A stretch of DNA of 64,000 nt from Pelagomonas calceolata. Its lineage: Eukaryota > Sar > Pelagophyceae > Pelagomonadales > Pelagomonadaceae. The stretch covers positions 2,480,001 to 2,544,000 of the forward strand of contig CAKKNE010000005.1 in assembly GCA_918797485.1 (NCBI GenBank), written 5' to 3'. A program made the translations under genes and the position numbers. The notes under the pieces were generated by a model. It was not told the origin of the DNA and did not search any database. It worked only from the letters and a program-made list of their open reading frames with translations. Position 1 is the stretch's first letter. Each line of letters starts with the position of its first letter. Below, piece by piece: positions 20,042-29,059 of this stretch.

Positions 20042-22276
20042 TTAAACAAACGGCCGCCCCGCCTCGAACGTCACGCGCTCGCTAGTCTCCGGATGCGGCA
20101 GCGCGAGCGACGCCGCGTGCAGACATAAACCGCCGCCCGGTGTCGCGTAGAGCGGGTCGCCGACGATGGCGTGCCCCGCCGCGAGGCAGTGGACGCGGAG
20201 CTGGTGTGACCGGCCCGTGAGCGGCTCGAGCCGGAGCAGCGACGTCTCGTCGCCGCTCTCCAGGGCCTCCCAGCGCGTGCGGGCGCCCTTCGCGCCCTCT
20301 TCACTTTCTTCCGCCGCGCGGTACCGCGGCTTGCCGTCCTTTTGCCGTGCTACAGCGTCCGCCGTGATGGCGGCCGTCCACTCGCCGCTGCCACTTAGCC
20401 GCCCGGCCACGCGCGCGACGTACGTCTTCCGCGTGTCGCCGGCGTCGCCGTCCGTCGACTTGCGGAAGGCGGCGCACAGCGCTGATGCGGCGGCGGTGGT
20501 GCGCGCGAAGACCAGGACGCCGCTAGTCTCATAATCAAGACGATGAACGGGCCGCAGGTCGCGGTCGCCCGCCGCGGCGCGCGCGAGGGCCAGCGCGTTC
20601 GGCGCCTCTTCATCGTTGTCGGGCGCCGCCAGCGCCTTGGCCGCGTCGTCGAGCTCGCGCCACAGCGTCCCGACGGCCGCGTCGTCGACGGCGCCGACGC
20701 GGCCCCGCGCCCGCTGCACGTGGGCCCGGAACTTGTCCTCGCGCCGCGGGATCGACGCCAGCGAGCCCACGCCGTTCAAGAGGCGGCCCGCGAGCGACTC
20801 GGCAGAAGCTTCGTCGCGCGCCCGCGCCAGCGCCTCCTCCCAGTACTCGCCGGCGCGCTTCCGCTTTTTCGTCGGCGCCGGCGCGTCGGGGTGGCGGCCC
20901 GGCACGGACAAGAGGTCCCGCGGCTTATTCACGACGACGAGCGACGCGTCGACGTGGAGCAGCTCGATCGTGTGCCTTATCTTCTCCACCACGCCGAGAA
21001 TCAGCTCGTTCGGCACCGGCAGCGACAGATTGTATTGAGCCAGCTTCCCGCCAATTATGACGCCCGTGCTCCGGCACCGGCCGAGATTCGCGTTGTTCAG
21101 CACCTCGTCGAACGCGACCACGCCGTCGCTCACTTCGTCGCAGCGCCGCGCGACGACGGTGTAGGCCCACGTGTTCCCCGTGGCGAATCTCTGACGCGCG
21201 TACTGGAGGAAGGCGTCGCGCGCCCACCGCTCCTCGGCCGCCGTGCCGAAGAAGACGAACGCGTCCGCCGCGAGGGCCTCGAGCGCGTCGCCGTCGCCGC
21301 GCGCGCAGGCCGCGTGCCACGCGTCGAGGGCGTCGGCGGCGGCTCTAGTACTACGAGCGCCGTCGACGGCGGGTGTTTCGTCGACGCGGACCTCCACGTA
21401 TGCCACGGCCGACGAGCCAAGGTCCACGAAGTCGTGACCGCTCATAGGGCTTCGCATCCGCACGACGTGTCGCGTGCCGGAGCGCGCCAGCGGGAACGAC
21501 AAGGTAGCTACCCGCGAACATTCGTCCGGCGTCGGCGTCGTCGCGGCGCCGAAGCGCATCGAGGCGCCGTCGCGCGTGAGCTTGTCGAGCGCCGCCGCCG
21601 GGAAGGGCCGGATGCCGCTCGGCCGGTGGCCCAGCCACACGTTGACGAGGAACGTGTAGCGCTTGCCTCCTCCGCTCGTAGTGAGAGCCCGCGGCGCCGC
21701 GTGCAAACAACGCCCGTCGAAGACGAGGTGGCGGCCGACGCGCGGCGCGCACGCCGCCGCGGCGTCGACGGGGCCGTCGGCGATGGCGCCCGTGAACGAG
21801 TCCGGTCGCTTGTCGAGGACCACCGTCGGCGCGCCCCCCTCAGAAAGGTACGTCACCGTCGCGAGCTGCGGGAAGACGTACATGCCGTGCAGCGTGTGCG
21901 CCTGCTCGTCCTTGTCCCAGTGGAAGCAAACCTCCCGTGCCGCTTCTTGGTTTGCCGTCGGGTCCTTGACCTGGGCCCACCACTCGACGCCGGACTTGGG
22001 GTCCGCGGCATGCGGCGACGCTGCGGCGTGCTTTCTAAAAATCTCCAGGGCCACGGCTTCGAGCGCGCAGCGCGGGCTCTCGCCCGCGCCGAGCCAGAAG
22101 GTGTCCTGCGGGACAAGCGGGCTCGCGACGAACTCTAGATCACGTTTCAGCTCCTCCAGGCGCTCGCACTGCAGCGCTTCGTCGTAGCACCGCGTTTTTA
22201 AGTCGAGGTGTTCTGTCGTCCCTTCGATCGTGCCGTTGTGCGCGATGGCGACGCAGAAGTCGTCGTCGAGGCTCAT
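20042..22276 (-). CDS. 2OG-oxygenase / NTF2-like / RluA pseudouridine synthase fusion
   Basis: One intronless frame of 744 residues holds three modules. Residues 95-220 look like a 2OG-Fe(II) dioxygenase core: iron ligands His119, Asp121 and His192, with Arg206 two strands later in GGKRYTFLVNVW. Residues 313-435 match an NTF2/SnoaL-like fold (LDAWHAACARGDGDALEALA through TGVIIGGKLAQYNLSL). Residues 440-744 are an RluA-type pseudouridine synthase with VVVNKPRDLLSVPG, catalytic Asp581 in HRLDYETSG, and LTGRSHQLRVHC. The start was taken at MSLDDDFC because upstream Met codons lack conserved sequence. RNA modification is the likely job of the last module. The oxygenase substrate is unknown. Confidence 0.85.
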   Translation of the reverse strand: MSLDDDFCVAIAHNGTIEGTTEHLDLKTRCYDEALQCERLEELKRDLEFVASPLVPQDTFWLGAGESPRCALEAVALEIFRKHAAASPHAADPKSGVEWWAQVKDPTANQEAAREVCFHWDKDEQAHTLHGMYVFPQLATVTYLSEGGAPTVVLDKRPDSFTGAIADGPVDAAAACAPRVGRHLVFDGRCLHAAPRALTTSGGGKRYTFLVNVWLGHRPSGIRPFPAAALDKLTRDGASMRFGAATTPTPDECSRVATLSFPLARSGTRHVVRMRSPMSGHDFVDLGSSAVAYVEVRVDETPAVDGARSTRAAADALDAWHAACARGDGDALEALAADAFVFFGTAAEERWARDAFLQYARQRFATGNTWAYTVVARRCDEVSDGVVAFDEVLNNANLGRCRSTGVIIGGKLAQYNLSLPVPNELILGVVEKIRHTIELLHVDASLVVVNKPRDLLSVPGRHPDAPAPTKKRKRAGEYWEEALARARDEASAESLAGRLLNGVGSLASIPRREDKFRAHVQRARGRVGAVDDAAVGTLWRELDDAAKALAAPDNDEEAPNALALARAAAGDRDLRPVHRLDYETSGVLVFARTTAAASALCAAFRKSTDGDAGDTRKTYVARVAGRLSGSGEWTAAITADAVARQKDGKPRYRAAEESEEGAKGARTRWEALESGDETSLLRLEPLTGRSHQLRVHCLAAGHAIVGDPLYATPGGGLCLHAASLALPHPETSERVTFEAGRPFV

Positions 22277-22638
22277 CGTCGTGCTGTGTTGGTTGAGAGC
22301 AGCCCAGGTGCGCAAGTGCTGTGCTTGGAGCGCTTTTTTTGGCACCAGCTGTGCCGCAGGAATGAATAATGATACTAGACGGTGCCTGTGGACGCTTCTG
22401 CTGGCGATCAACCGTCAACTAGCCCGGTTGCAGGCAATAAGCTGGCTTGGTACTTGCCTGCTTGCTAGTGTCTTACATGCGCTAGCGAAGATCCACGCGT
22501 GGGAGCCCTAGAAACCGCGCCCCGGGGACGGTATCTCGGCGCTTGGATGGACGGGGAAACCCGTACGCAGGATCGCGTCGAAAAAAATACTGAAAAAGTC
22601 ATTTACACGATGATACTAATAATTGCGAGCCCCGACAA
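22277..22638. other. Intergenic region
   Basis: The 362-bp spacer lies between the triple-fusion start and the receptor-kinase stop. It holds one palindromic element and an AT-richer patch near 22583-22625. I see no gene in it. Confidence 0.6.
22464..22486 (-). promoter_or_regulatory. Palindromic upstream element, copy 5
   Basis: The arms are GCTAGTGTCTTA and GCGCTAGC. It lies 188 bp upstream of the triple-fusion gene and reads in the gene's direction on the minus strand. Confidence 0.65.
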
Positions 22639-25600
22639 TCAGAGCTCCTCCGACACGAGGTCGGGCGGCGGCGGCGACGGCGGCCGCGGCACAAGCGGCG
22701 CTTCACTTTTTTTAACGACGTCGCCGGACGGCGCGCGCGGCGTCGGCACGGGGTCCGGCCGCTTCGTCTCGGCCACTGTTTCTCCCCTAGGCGGCGCTGA
22801 AAACGAGAAGTCCTTCCACGCGTTGTTCGACCGCAGTCTCCTGATTTCCTCGTCGTCGCCCGCCAAGGACGCCGTTTGCCTTGATATCCGAGCCTCACGA
22901 GAGGTCTGCGGCTGCGCGGCCGCGTCCGAATCGTGGAACTCGTCGGCGATGGACGCGGCCCGGCGATCCGTGACCCGCCGAGGTACATAAGCGATATCCG
23001 CCGCATGCTCGAGCGCGGGCACCCAGGGCGGCGGCAGGCGCCGCTGCTCCAGAGCTTCCCAATCGATAGCTTCGAAGTACTTTTGGTGCTTGATCTCATC
23101 TTCGCCCCGATGCATATCTGAAGAATCGCGGTCCACGCCGACGGTCGTCGTATCGGAATTAGTCTTGCCCATCATCCTGCCTAGTAGTCCAGTTCGCTGT
23201 GGAGGTGTTTCGTCGGAAGGCGGCTCTTCGACCGTCGTCAGTCGTTTGACGCCGAACCTTCGCTCCGGCCGCTTCTCCAGCAGGTTCGTCAGCAACTCAA
23301 TCAACTCGTTCGAAAAGTCCAACGGAAACGGCGGCGGCAGATGTAATATCGCGTAGAACATGCGCCGTCGATTCTGGTCCTCGAACGGAGGTCGGCCGGA
23401 AGCCATCTCGAAGATGAGTGCGCCGAGCGCCCACCAGTCCACCGACGTGCCGTAGGCGTGGCCTACGAGTAATTCGGGAGCCATGTACGTCACCGTGCCA
23501 CAAAACGATCGGAGGGGCGCGCCGTCCTCGTGGACACCCAAGGCGCACAAACCAAAATCCGTCAGGGCGACGTCGCCTCTGGAGTCGAGCAAGACGTTGC
23601 CCGGTTTTAAGTCGCGGTGGACGACACCGGCGGCGTGGCAGTGGCGTAGAGCGCACACTAATTCTGCGCCGTAGTATAGCGTTCTTGGATCTCCTAATCC
23701 GGTAGGATGGGCGTCGTCCAGGTGCCGCTCTAGGGAGCCACCGGCGTAGAAATCAGTAACCAAGTACAATCGAGCTCGAGACTGGAACGCGTAGCGCAGT
23801 CGCACGACAAATGGATGCCTTAGTGAGGCGAGAGTTTGTCGCTCGGCTCTGGTATGGGCCGCCTGTCCCGTGTTCCGCACGACCTCCTTATCCAACACTT
23901 TCACGGCGAAGGCCCGCCCGTGCTCCGTTCCCGCGGTCTTCGTCGCCAGTAAAACTCGACCGAAAGCCCCCTTGCCGATGACGTGAGTGACTTCGAAGTC
24001 CCCGACTTTGGTAGAAGCTCGCCTTTTAGCCGTCGAGGGCGGCCGACTATTGGTCGAGGAGGGCGTGTCCGGCGGCGGGCCGGGCGGCGGCGGCGGCGGC
24101 GGCGGCGGCGGGCCGCGCGGCGTCGCCCGCGCGCCCCGTAGTTGATTATCATACACCTCCCAGTCGTCGGGAGACTTCGGCGGGGTCCGCAGTCGTCCCC
24201 TATCGCTCTGCGACTGCGCGTCCTTCCGGATCTGATCAATCTCGGACCCGCGCCGCGCAAATGCTAAAACATCGGCCGGCCAGCCGCTCGCGTCGTCCAA
24301 GACGCCGCCCAACGAATCCTGGGGGTCGTCCAGTAGTAATTCAGCGTCGCCGTCGACGCCCCAGGCCGTATCTAACCTGCCTAACTCGACGTCGGCCTCC
24401 TTCGTGTCCTCTGAATCTAAATTGGCGCGCTTCACTTGTGTCCGTGGCCGTCTCCACATAAATGCGACGCAGCAGCAGATCAGCGCCGCGGCGGCGACGC
24501 ACACGATGATGATGATGTACAGCAAGCTGTTGTTCGAGGAGGACTTCTTGCTGCTCTTCAGCGACGTCGGCGCCGCCGTCGGCGCTGGCGAAGGTTTTGG
24601 TGAAGGCGCTGGCGACGTCGTCGGCGAGGCCGTCGACGGCATCGGCGTCGTCGGCTCGGGGCTTATGGACGGCGCCGGCGACGGCGGGATGAAGGTCGTC
24701 GGCGCGAACGTGGGCGGCACGGACGGGAACTCCGTCGGGTTTGACGAGGGTTTTGGTGTCACCGTCGGCGCGGCCGTCGGGTGGAAGTCGAACATCCGTA
24801 TGGAGTCGAGCGCGAAGTCCGAGAGGGCGCCGGAGCCGGTCGTCGCGACGAAGGAGACGTATGACGTACCGGGAGGCAGGTGGACGACGGCCTCCTCCCA
24901 GACTCTGGCAGGATTATCTCCGGAGACGGACCATAATTCAACTTCAGTGTAGTCGTTCTCATCGACGCAGTCGTAGGTCCAGCACCCCGTGACCGTGACC
25001 TGTAAGGTACCTAGGTCGGCGCCGTACATCATGTAGGCGAAGCCCAGGGCCACTTCGCACGACGGCGGCCAGAGCCAATCACCCAGACTAGAAGGGTACG
25101 TCGGCGAGTCCAGCCGGAACACTTTCGAGGGATAGGCGTTGTCCGCCATCTGATTCGAGCGGAACGTCCCCGAATTGTCGCACCGCACGAACGCCCACGG
25201 CTGGTCGGGGCCCTCTGAACTCTCGAGCGCGCCCGTTTCAAGACCATCGGCCTTCGACGTGTCCGACCGCGACCAGCACCGCTCAAAGCCGCCGAGGCAC
25301 ACGAAGTCGTCCTCCACAATATCGTAGAACTCGCCGCCCTTCCAATCTCCCCACCCTTCACCGCCGTCGCTCACCTCGAAGCTCACGGCGAGGGGCCACT
25401 GCGCTTCTAGATCGGCGACTCTACAATATAATGTAGGCGCGGCCGTCGTCGGCACGGCCGTCGTCGGCTTTGGTGTGGGCATGCCTGTCGGTACGTTCGT
25501 GGGCACCTCGCTCGGCGCTGCGGTGGGTTCCGCGGTCGTGGGCCTGGCCGTCGTCGGCTTTGCTGTAGTCGGCGCGGCCGTCGTGGGCCGCGCCGTCGAA

Positions 25601-25761
25601 GGCGCCGCCGTCGTGGGTTGTGGAGTCGTGGGCCGCGCCGTCGACGGCGCGGCCGTCGTCGGCCGCGCGGTCGTCGGCGCCGGCGTGGGCCGCGGCGTCG
25701 GATCTTGGGCGACGGCTAGGCCGACCAGGGCGACCAGCGCCAGCTGGCGCGCCCTCGCCAT
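22639..25761 (-). CDS. Receptor-like AGC-type protein kinase with MAM-like ectodomain
   Basis: This is a 1040-residue single-exon protein. Residues 1-19 are a signal peptide. Residues 20-110 form a Pro/Thr repeat stalk. About 113-325 form a Cys-containing MAM-like domain (EVALGFAYMMYGADLGTLQV, ending SDFALDSIRMFD). A second Pro/Thr stalk follows, then one membrane helix at 412-436. The cytosolic side has an acidic linker, a poly-Pro run and a kinase domain at about 588-898 with glycine loop GKGAFGRVLLAT, Lys621, HRDLKPGNVLLD (Asp717), DFG at Asp735 and MAPELL. A low-complexity insert occupies 841-888. An AGC-type hydrophobic motif, WKDFSFS, lies near 982-988. All catalytic residues are present. 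It probably senses an extracellular ligand and signals as a Ser/Thr kinase. Confidence 0.9.
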   Translation of the reverse strand: MARARQLALVALVGLAVAQDPTPRPTPAPTTARPTTAAPSTARPTTPQPTTAAPSTARPTTAAPTTAKPTTARPTTAEPTAAPSEVPTNVPTGMPTPKPTTAVPTTAAPTLYCRVADLEAQWPLAVSFEVSDGGEGWGDWKGGEFYDIVEDDFVCLGGFERCWSRSDTSKADGLETGALESSEGPDQPWAFVRCDNSGTFRSNQMADNAYPSKVFRLDSPTYPSSLGDWLWPPSCEVALGFAYMMYGADLGTLQVTVTGCWTYDCVDENDYTEVELWSVSGDNPARVWEEAVVHLPPGTSYVSFVATTGSGALSDFALDSIRMFDFHPTAAPTVTPKPSSNPTEFPSVPPTFAPTTFIPPSPAPSISPEPTTPMPSTASPTTSPAPSPKPSPAPTAAPTSLKSSKKSSSNNSLLYIIIIVCVAAAALICCCVAFMWRRPRTQVKRANLDSEDTKEADVELGRLDTAWGVDGDAELLLDDPQDSLGGVLDDASGWPADVLAFARRGSEIDQIRKDAQSQSDRGRLRTPPKSPDDWEVYDNQLRGARATPRGPPPPPPPPPPGPPPDTPSSTNSRPPSTAKRRASTKVGDFEVTHVIGKGAFGRVLLATKTAGTEHGRAFAVKVLDKEVVRNTGQAAHTRAERQTLASLRHPFVVRLRYAFQSRARLYLVTDFYAGGSLERHLDDAHPTGLGDPRTLYYGAELVCALRHCHAAGVVHRDLKPGNVLLDSRGDVALTDFGLCALGVHEDGAPLRSFCGTVTYMAPELLVGHAYGTSVDWWALGALIFEMASGRPPFEDQNRRRMFYAILHLPPPFPLDFSNELIELLTNLLEKRPERRFGVKRLTTVEEPPSDETPPQRTGLLGRMMGKTNSDTTTVGVDRDSSDMHRGEDEIKHQKYFEAIDWEALEQRRLPPPWVPALEHAADIAYVPRRVTDRRAASIADEFHDSDAAAQPQTSREARISRQTASLAGDDEEIRRLRSNNAWKDFSFSAPPRGETVAETKRPDPVPTPRAPSGDVVKKSEAPLVPRPPSPPPPDLVSEEL

Positions 25762-26371
25762 CGCCTCGTCCTCACGCCAGAGGCGAAGACAATTGACCTC
25801 TCCAAGGGCCGCGGACCTAGGCAGCGAACCAAGCCTGGCTTCTTTTTCCGAGCGCTAAATTATGAATCCATTTTTGGGCTCGCAGGAGCAGCGCAACACG
25901 CCTCGCGGCTGCGGCTTTGCCGGTGCCTGCCAAAAACTCTCTTTGCTGCCTCGAAAGCAATCGAAATTAAATCAGCGCTCTCGGCCAGGCCGGCCGACGC
26001 GCTGGCGAAGACGGATCCGGAGCTCTCGCGGGCGAAACCGGAAATGGGTTGAAAAACGGGTTCAGAGTGGTTGCGGACTCGCGGCGCTGTAGAGCTCATA
26101 CAGCTCCCATCGCTGCCCGTAGTAGCACAGGAATCGTCTCTGTGCTCCGCTTCAGCCACCTGGCACGACTGCTGCGCGAGCGCCGCCGCCGCGGGCCAGC
26201 CAAAGCAGCACTCGCTGCTGCCGCCGCGCGCGACCACCGCGCCAGCGACCTCCGCCGCGAGGCGCTCGCACAAAAGCCGCACTCGCTGCCGCCAGCAATT
26301 GCACGTGCGCATACTGCCGCGCTCGCGTGCACCAACCGCCTCCGCCGGCGCTCGCTGCACATACCGCACCC
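25762..26371. other. Divergent intergenic region
   Basis: This 610-bp promoter region lies between the receptor kinase and CPSF30. A minus-strand frame at 25860-26408 encodes Ala/Arg/Ser-rich sequence without recognisable features and is probably not a gene. There is no copy of the palindromic element here. Confidence 0.5.
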
Positions 26372-26962
26372 ATGGCCGCCACGTCAAAGCGCTGGGGCGC
26401 GGGCCCACCTTCTGTTGATGACTTTGATGAATTAGTGTTCGACTTCGAGCCGTTTATCGCCGACATCCTGCCGCCGATGTCGATCACGGGGCATCACCAG
26501 TCGGAAAAAGCCCGACGCGAAGCGATCGAGCGCGCCGCGGTCTCGGCCCCGGCGGGCATGTCGCACCAGAAACTGGCGGAAAAGTACCGCACCGTCGTCT
26601 GCCGCCACTGGCTCCGGGGTTTGTGTATGAAAGGAGACAATTGCGAATTTTTGCACCAGATGGACATGGACCGCATGCCGGTGTGTCGGTGGGGCGAGAA
26701 CTGTCGCATCAAGGACTGCCCCTACAAGCACGAGGCCGAGGCCGACAAGCCGCAGTGCGTGTTTTATCAACAGGGGTTCTGCTACCACGGGCCCGAGTGC
26801 CGCTACCGCCACTGGAAGCAGGCGGCGGACAAGCGGCCGGCCATCGCCGACTTTAGCCTGGGCATCGCGCAGGGTCGGGACTTCAAACAAGCGGCCGCGG
26901 AGCGGCGGCGGCCGAGCGAGGCGCGGCCCGTGGGGATGCCGTCTTACGCTCTGCGGGGCTAA
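26372..26962 (+). CDS. CPSF4: CPSF30/Yth1-type CCCH zinc-finger protein with three fingers
   Basis: This protein of about 196 residues matches the central part of the 30-kDa cleavage and polyadenylation factor. An N-terminal VDDFDELVFDFE segment resembles the family N-terminus. Three CCCH fingers follow: CRHWLRGLCMKGDNCEFLH, CRWGENCRIKDCPYKH and CVFYQQGFCYHGPECRYRH. These align with fingers 2, 3 and 4 of animal CPSF4, and fingers 1 and 5 are absent. In mammals fingers 2 and 3 read AAUAAA, so RNA-signal recognition may be kept while other contacts are lost. The start was taken at MAATSKRW, and an in-frame Met at 26327 is also possible. Confidence 0.88.
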   Translation: MAATSKRWGAGPPSVDDFDELVFDFEPFIADILPPMSITGHHQSEKARREAIERAAVSAPAGMSHQKLAEKYRTVVCRHWLRGLCMKGDNCEFLHQMDMDRMPVCRWGENCRIKDCPYKHEAEADKPQCVFYQQGFCYHGPECRYRHWKQAADKRPAIADFSLGIAQGRDFKQAAAERRRPSEARPVGMPSYALRG

Positions 26963-27716
26963 GTCGTCTTGTGTGTAGTTCTTTCTCCTTCTCCTGGTCG
27001 CGGCCCAATGTGTAGCGTTCCTGGGCGCGCCAGCTATCGAGGGCAAGAGGCCGAGGGCAAGGCCGAGCTGTGGCTGTGGAAACACGTCGAATTCAGCCTA
27101 TATAACCCCCCTAGATTAGCCCAGGTCCACCCCCGCGTCGTTATCATATCTTCAGTAGTACTTCTTGCTATTGCGAGCGCGCGCGCGGCCGCGCGCGCGC
27201 TACACTGGTCAGAGATATGAAGCCAAGTTGATTTTTTGCCTTGGCCGCGCGCCGCGCGGACGCGCCGGGTCCAAGCTACCCACACGCGGCTCTCTGAAGG
27301 CCTCGTCGGCCGCGCCACGCACTCCTCGTTCCCCCGCCCGGTGGAGCTCGCGGTTCGCCCGCCTTCAATATCCGGCCGCGGCGAAACCGCCCCAGAGTTC
27401 GCCATCGCCGTCAAGGGTTCGCGTCGCAACTGAAAATTACCGCTCTCGTCCAAGTTGTCGCTCGAACGCAGGTGCTCGCGACCTGAAGACGAAGAAGACC
27501 AAGCGCTCGACCCCCGCCAGCCACAGCGCGTCGCCGCGAAGAAAGCACTGGTCTCCTCGCGCCCCCGCGGTCCGCGCGCGCTCCGCGCCGTCGCCGCGAG
27601 CGAGCCCGCGGCGACGCCTTCGCGAACACACACCTCCCACCGGCACGCAGTCGCCGCAAGCACGCTTCCGCGCCGCGGACGCGCCCCAGGGGCTCATGTT
27701 TTGCGACGCAGGCATC
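26963..27716. other. Intergenic region with TATA-like box and alternating CG tract
   Basis: The spacer precedes the lectin gene. CCTATATAACC near 27098-27108 resembles a TATA box, although it is about 600 bp from the likely start. A self-complementary alternating purine/pyrimidine tract, (GC)n around CGGCCG, spans about 27174-27202. The plus-strand frame stays open upstream of the lectin start but reads as Arg/Ser/Pro-rich sequence without a signal peptide. Confidence 0.5.
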
Positions 27717-28676
27717 ATGTACATGCGCGCCGCCCTTCTGGCGCTCGCCCTCGGGCAGGCCTCGGCCCTGCTCAGTTCGCCTCCGAGCGACGACAAGCAC
27801 GCGTCGGCCCTGACTTCGCCTCCGAACGACGACAAGCACGCGTCGGCCCTGAGTTCGCCTCCGAGCGACGACAAGTTCGCCGTCCTTCGTGGGCTCGACG
27901 ACGCGCAGGTGATGGCCGAGGTTGCGCGGCGGAACCTGAACGCGTGCGACGGCGCGCCCCCTCAAGAACATCGCGCGCTGGCTGAGCTGCACTACTCTTT
28001 CAAGTACGAGTGCGAGTGCGACCCGACGCCGGAGCCGACGCCGGCGCCGTCGCCCTCTCCGACGGTCTCTCCCACGATTACGACTACGACGTCGACGAAG
28101 TGCGAGACGCACTTCCACTTTTCTGGCGAACACAAGGACTACCATGCGTGCCGGAATTATTGCGAGCATAAACATCCAATTGGGGACTGGCAGCTCCCGT
28201 GCCTCTACGACGAGCACGTGGACCTGGCGCTCGAAGCTGAGATGAGCGCCTACCCGTGCGGAATCATTTTCAAGGCCACAATTCTCACTCACTAGTCGAT
28301 GTACCACACAGAGTCGAGGGAGTTGAAGGGCGTCTGGCTCCCTTTCACTCGATATTATTATAATAAGTACTGGTCGTATCACAAGCACAAGTGGATTACA
28401 AAAACGAAGTGGAAGTGGGAAGGTTGCAAAGATATGCACGGACACGCGTACTGCGTGAAAGAAGGAAGCCACGTGCATGAGTGCGTGCCTAAGGAAAACA
28501 GCCACGGGGAAGGCCCACCGTACTTCCGCTGGGAGCCCGGTGAGCCTAACACTTCGGGCGGGTACGTCCGGAAGTCGTTCGCATCTGGCCACGACTGGGA
28601 GCATAACGGTGGGATGGCCGACATCAAGGGCGATTGTGTGGACTTCGAGTGTGTCTGCCAGAAGAAATGCCATTAG
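27717..28676 (+). CDS. Secreted C-type lectin-like protein, two exons
   Basis: Exons 27717-28255 and 28319-28676 join in phase 2 to give 298 residues. The 63-bp intron has an unusual GTGCGG donor. The N-terminus is a signal peptide (MRAALLALALGQASA). Three tandem repeats of SPPSDDKHASAL type follow, then a short Pro/Thr stalk. The C-type lectin domain runs from CETHFHFSGEHKDYHACRNYC through the splice junction (AEMSAYP to ELKGVWLPF) to RWEPGEPNTS, DCVDFECVC and a final Cys pair. The EPN motif is that of mannose-type calcium sites. A glycan-binding surface or secreted role is likely. The splice model is my inference. Confidence 0.75.
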
Positions 28677-28688
28677 AGTATGCAAGAC

Positions 28689-28725
28689 CGCCGCCGCCGG
28701 CCGCTCCGTGCGGCCGGCGGCGGCG
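28689..28725 (+). terminator. Perfect GC hairpin just after the lectin stop
   Basis: Two 16-bp arms (28689-28704 and 28710-28725) pair perfectly around the loop TCCGT. The hairpin starts 13 bp after the lectin stop codon. A role in 3'-end formation or transcript stability is possible. Rho-independent termination does not apply to nuclear genes, so the label is only positional. Confidence 0.45.
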
Positions 28726-28750
28726 CCAAGACCCGGTCGGCGTTGAGGAC

Positions 28751-28918
28751 GCCGGCGTGGTGGATTAAAGAGCCCGGCGCGGCGGTGCCGCCGGGAGACG
28801 CCCAAGACCCTTGCCCGTCGACGTTCTCGACGAGGCAACCACGCCGTCGGCGGTCGCTTCGCGCGGCCGCCGGCGTGGTGGATTAAGAGCCCGGCGCGGC
28901 GGTGCCGCCGGGAGACGC
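28751..28918. repeat. Pair of 50-bp direct repeats
   Basis: Copies at 28751-28801 and 28869-28918 differ by a single A indel and start 118 bp apart. Each contains GTGGTGGATTAA and an internal inverted repeat, CCCGGCGCGGC against GCCGCCGGG. Together with the hairpin before them they fill the 3' flank of the lectin gene. Confidence 0.8.
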
Positions 28919-29059
28919 TGACCACGGTCCCGTCCGGAAGGGCGCGCGAACCGTCACCGCGCTTGCCGTGGTGCTACATATCCCTTTGTCATCCCGCGGC
29001 GTCCGGGCGAGTCGCTCCCCCCTGACTGTAAAAAAAAAAATAATAATAATCGTCCACCA

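Larger units (their letters stand above)
28677..29059. other. Convergent intergenic region
   Basis: The spacer between the lectin and Maf-fusion 3' ends holds the GC hairpin, the direct repeats and an A-rich (AAT)n tract at about 29030-29050. I see no coding signal in it. Confidence 0.6.

Noticed and set aside
20543-22138. Plus-strand open frame of 531 codons opposite the triple-fusion gene
   Set aside because: Arg/Val-rich translation with no domain. The opposite strand has three intact families, so this is a GC-driven shadow.
28256-28318. Lectin intron as another introner because of the internal CCACACAG
   Set aside because: That site gives the wrong reading phase as acceptor, and no inverted end or target duplication is seen.
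27411-28925. Minus-strand open frame of 504 codons opposite the lectin gene
   Set aside because: Translation is Arg/Val runs. The plus strand shows signal peptide, repeats and a C-type lectin.
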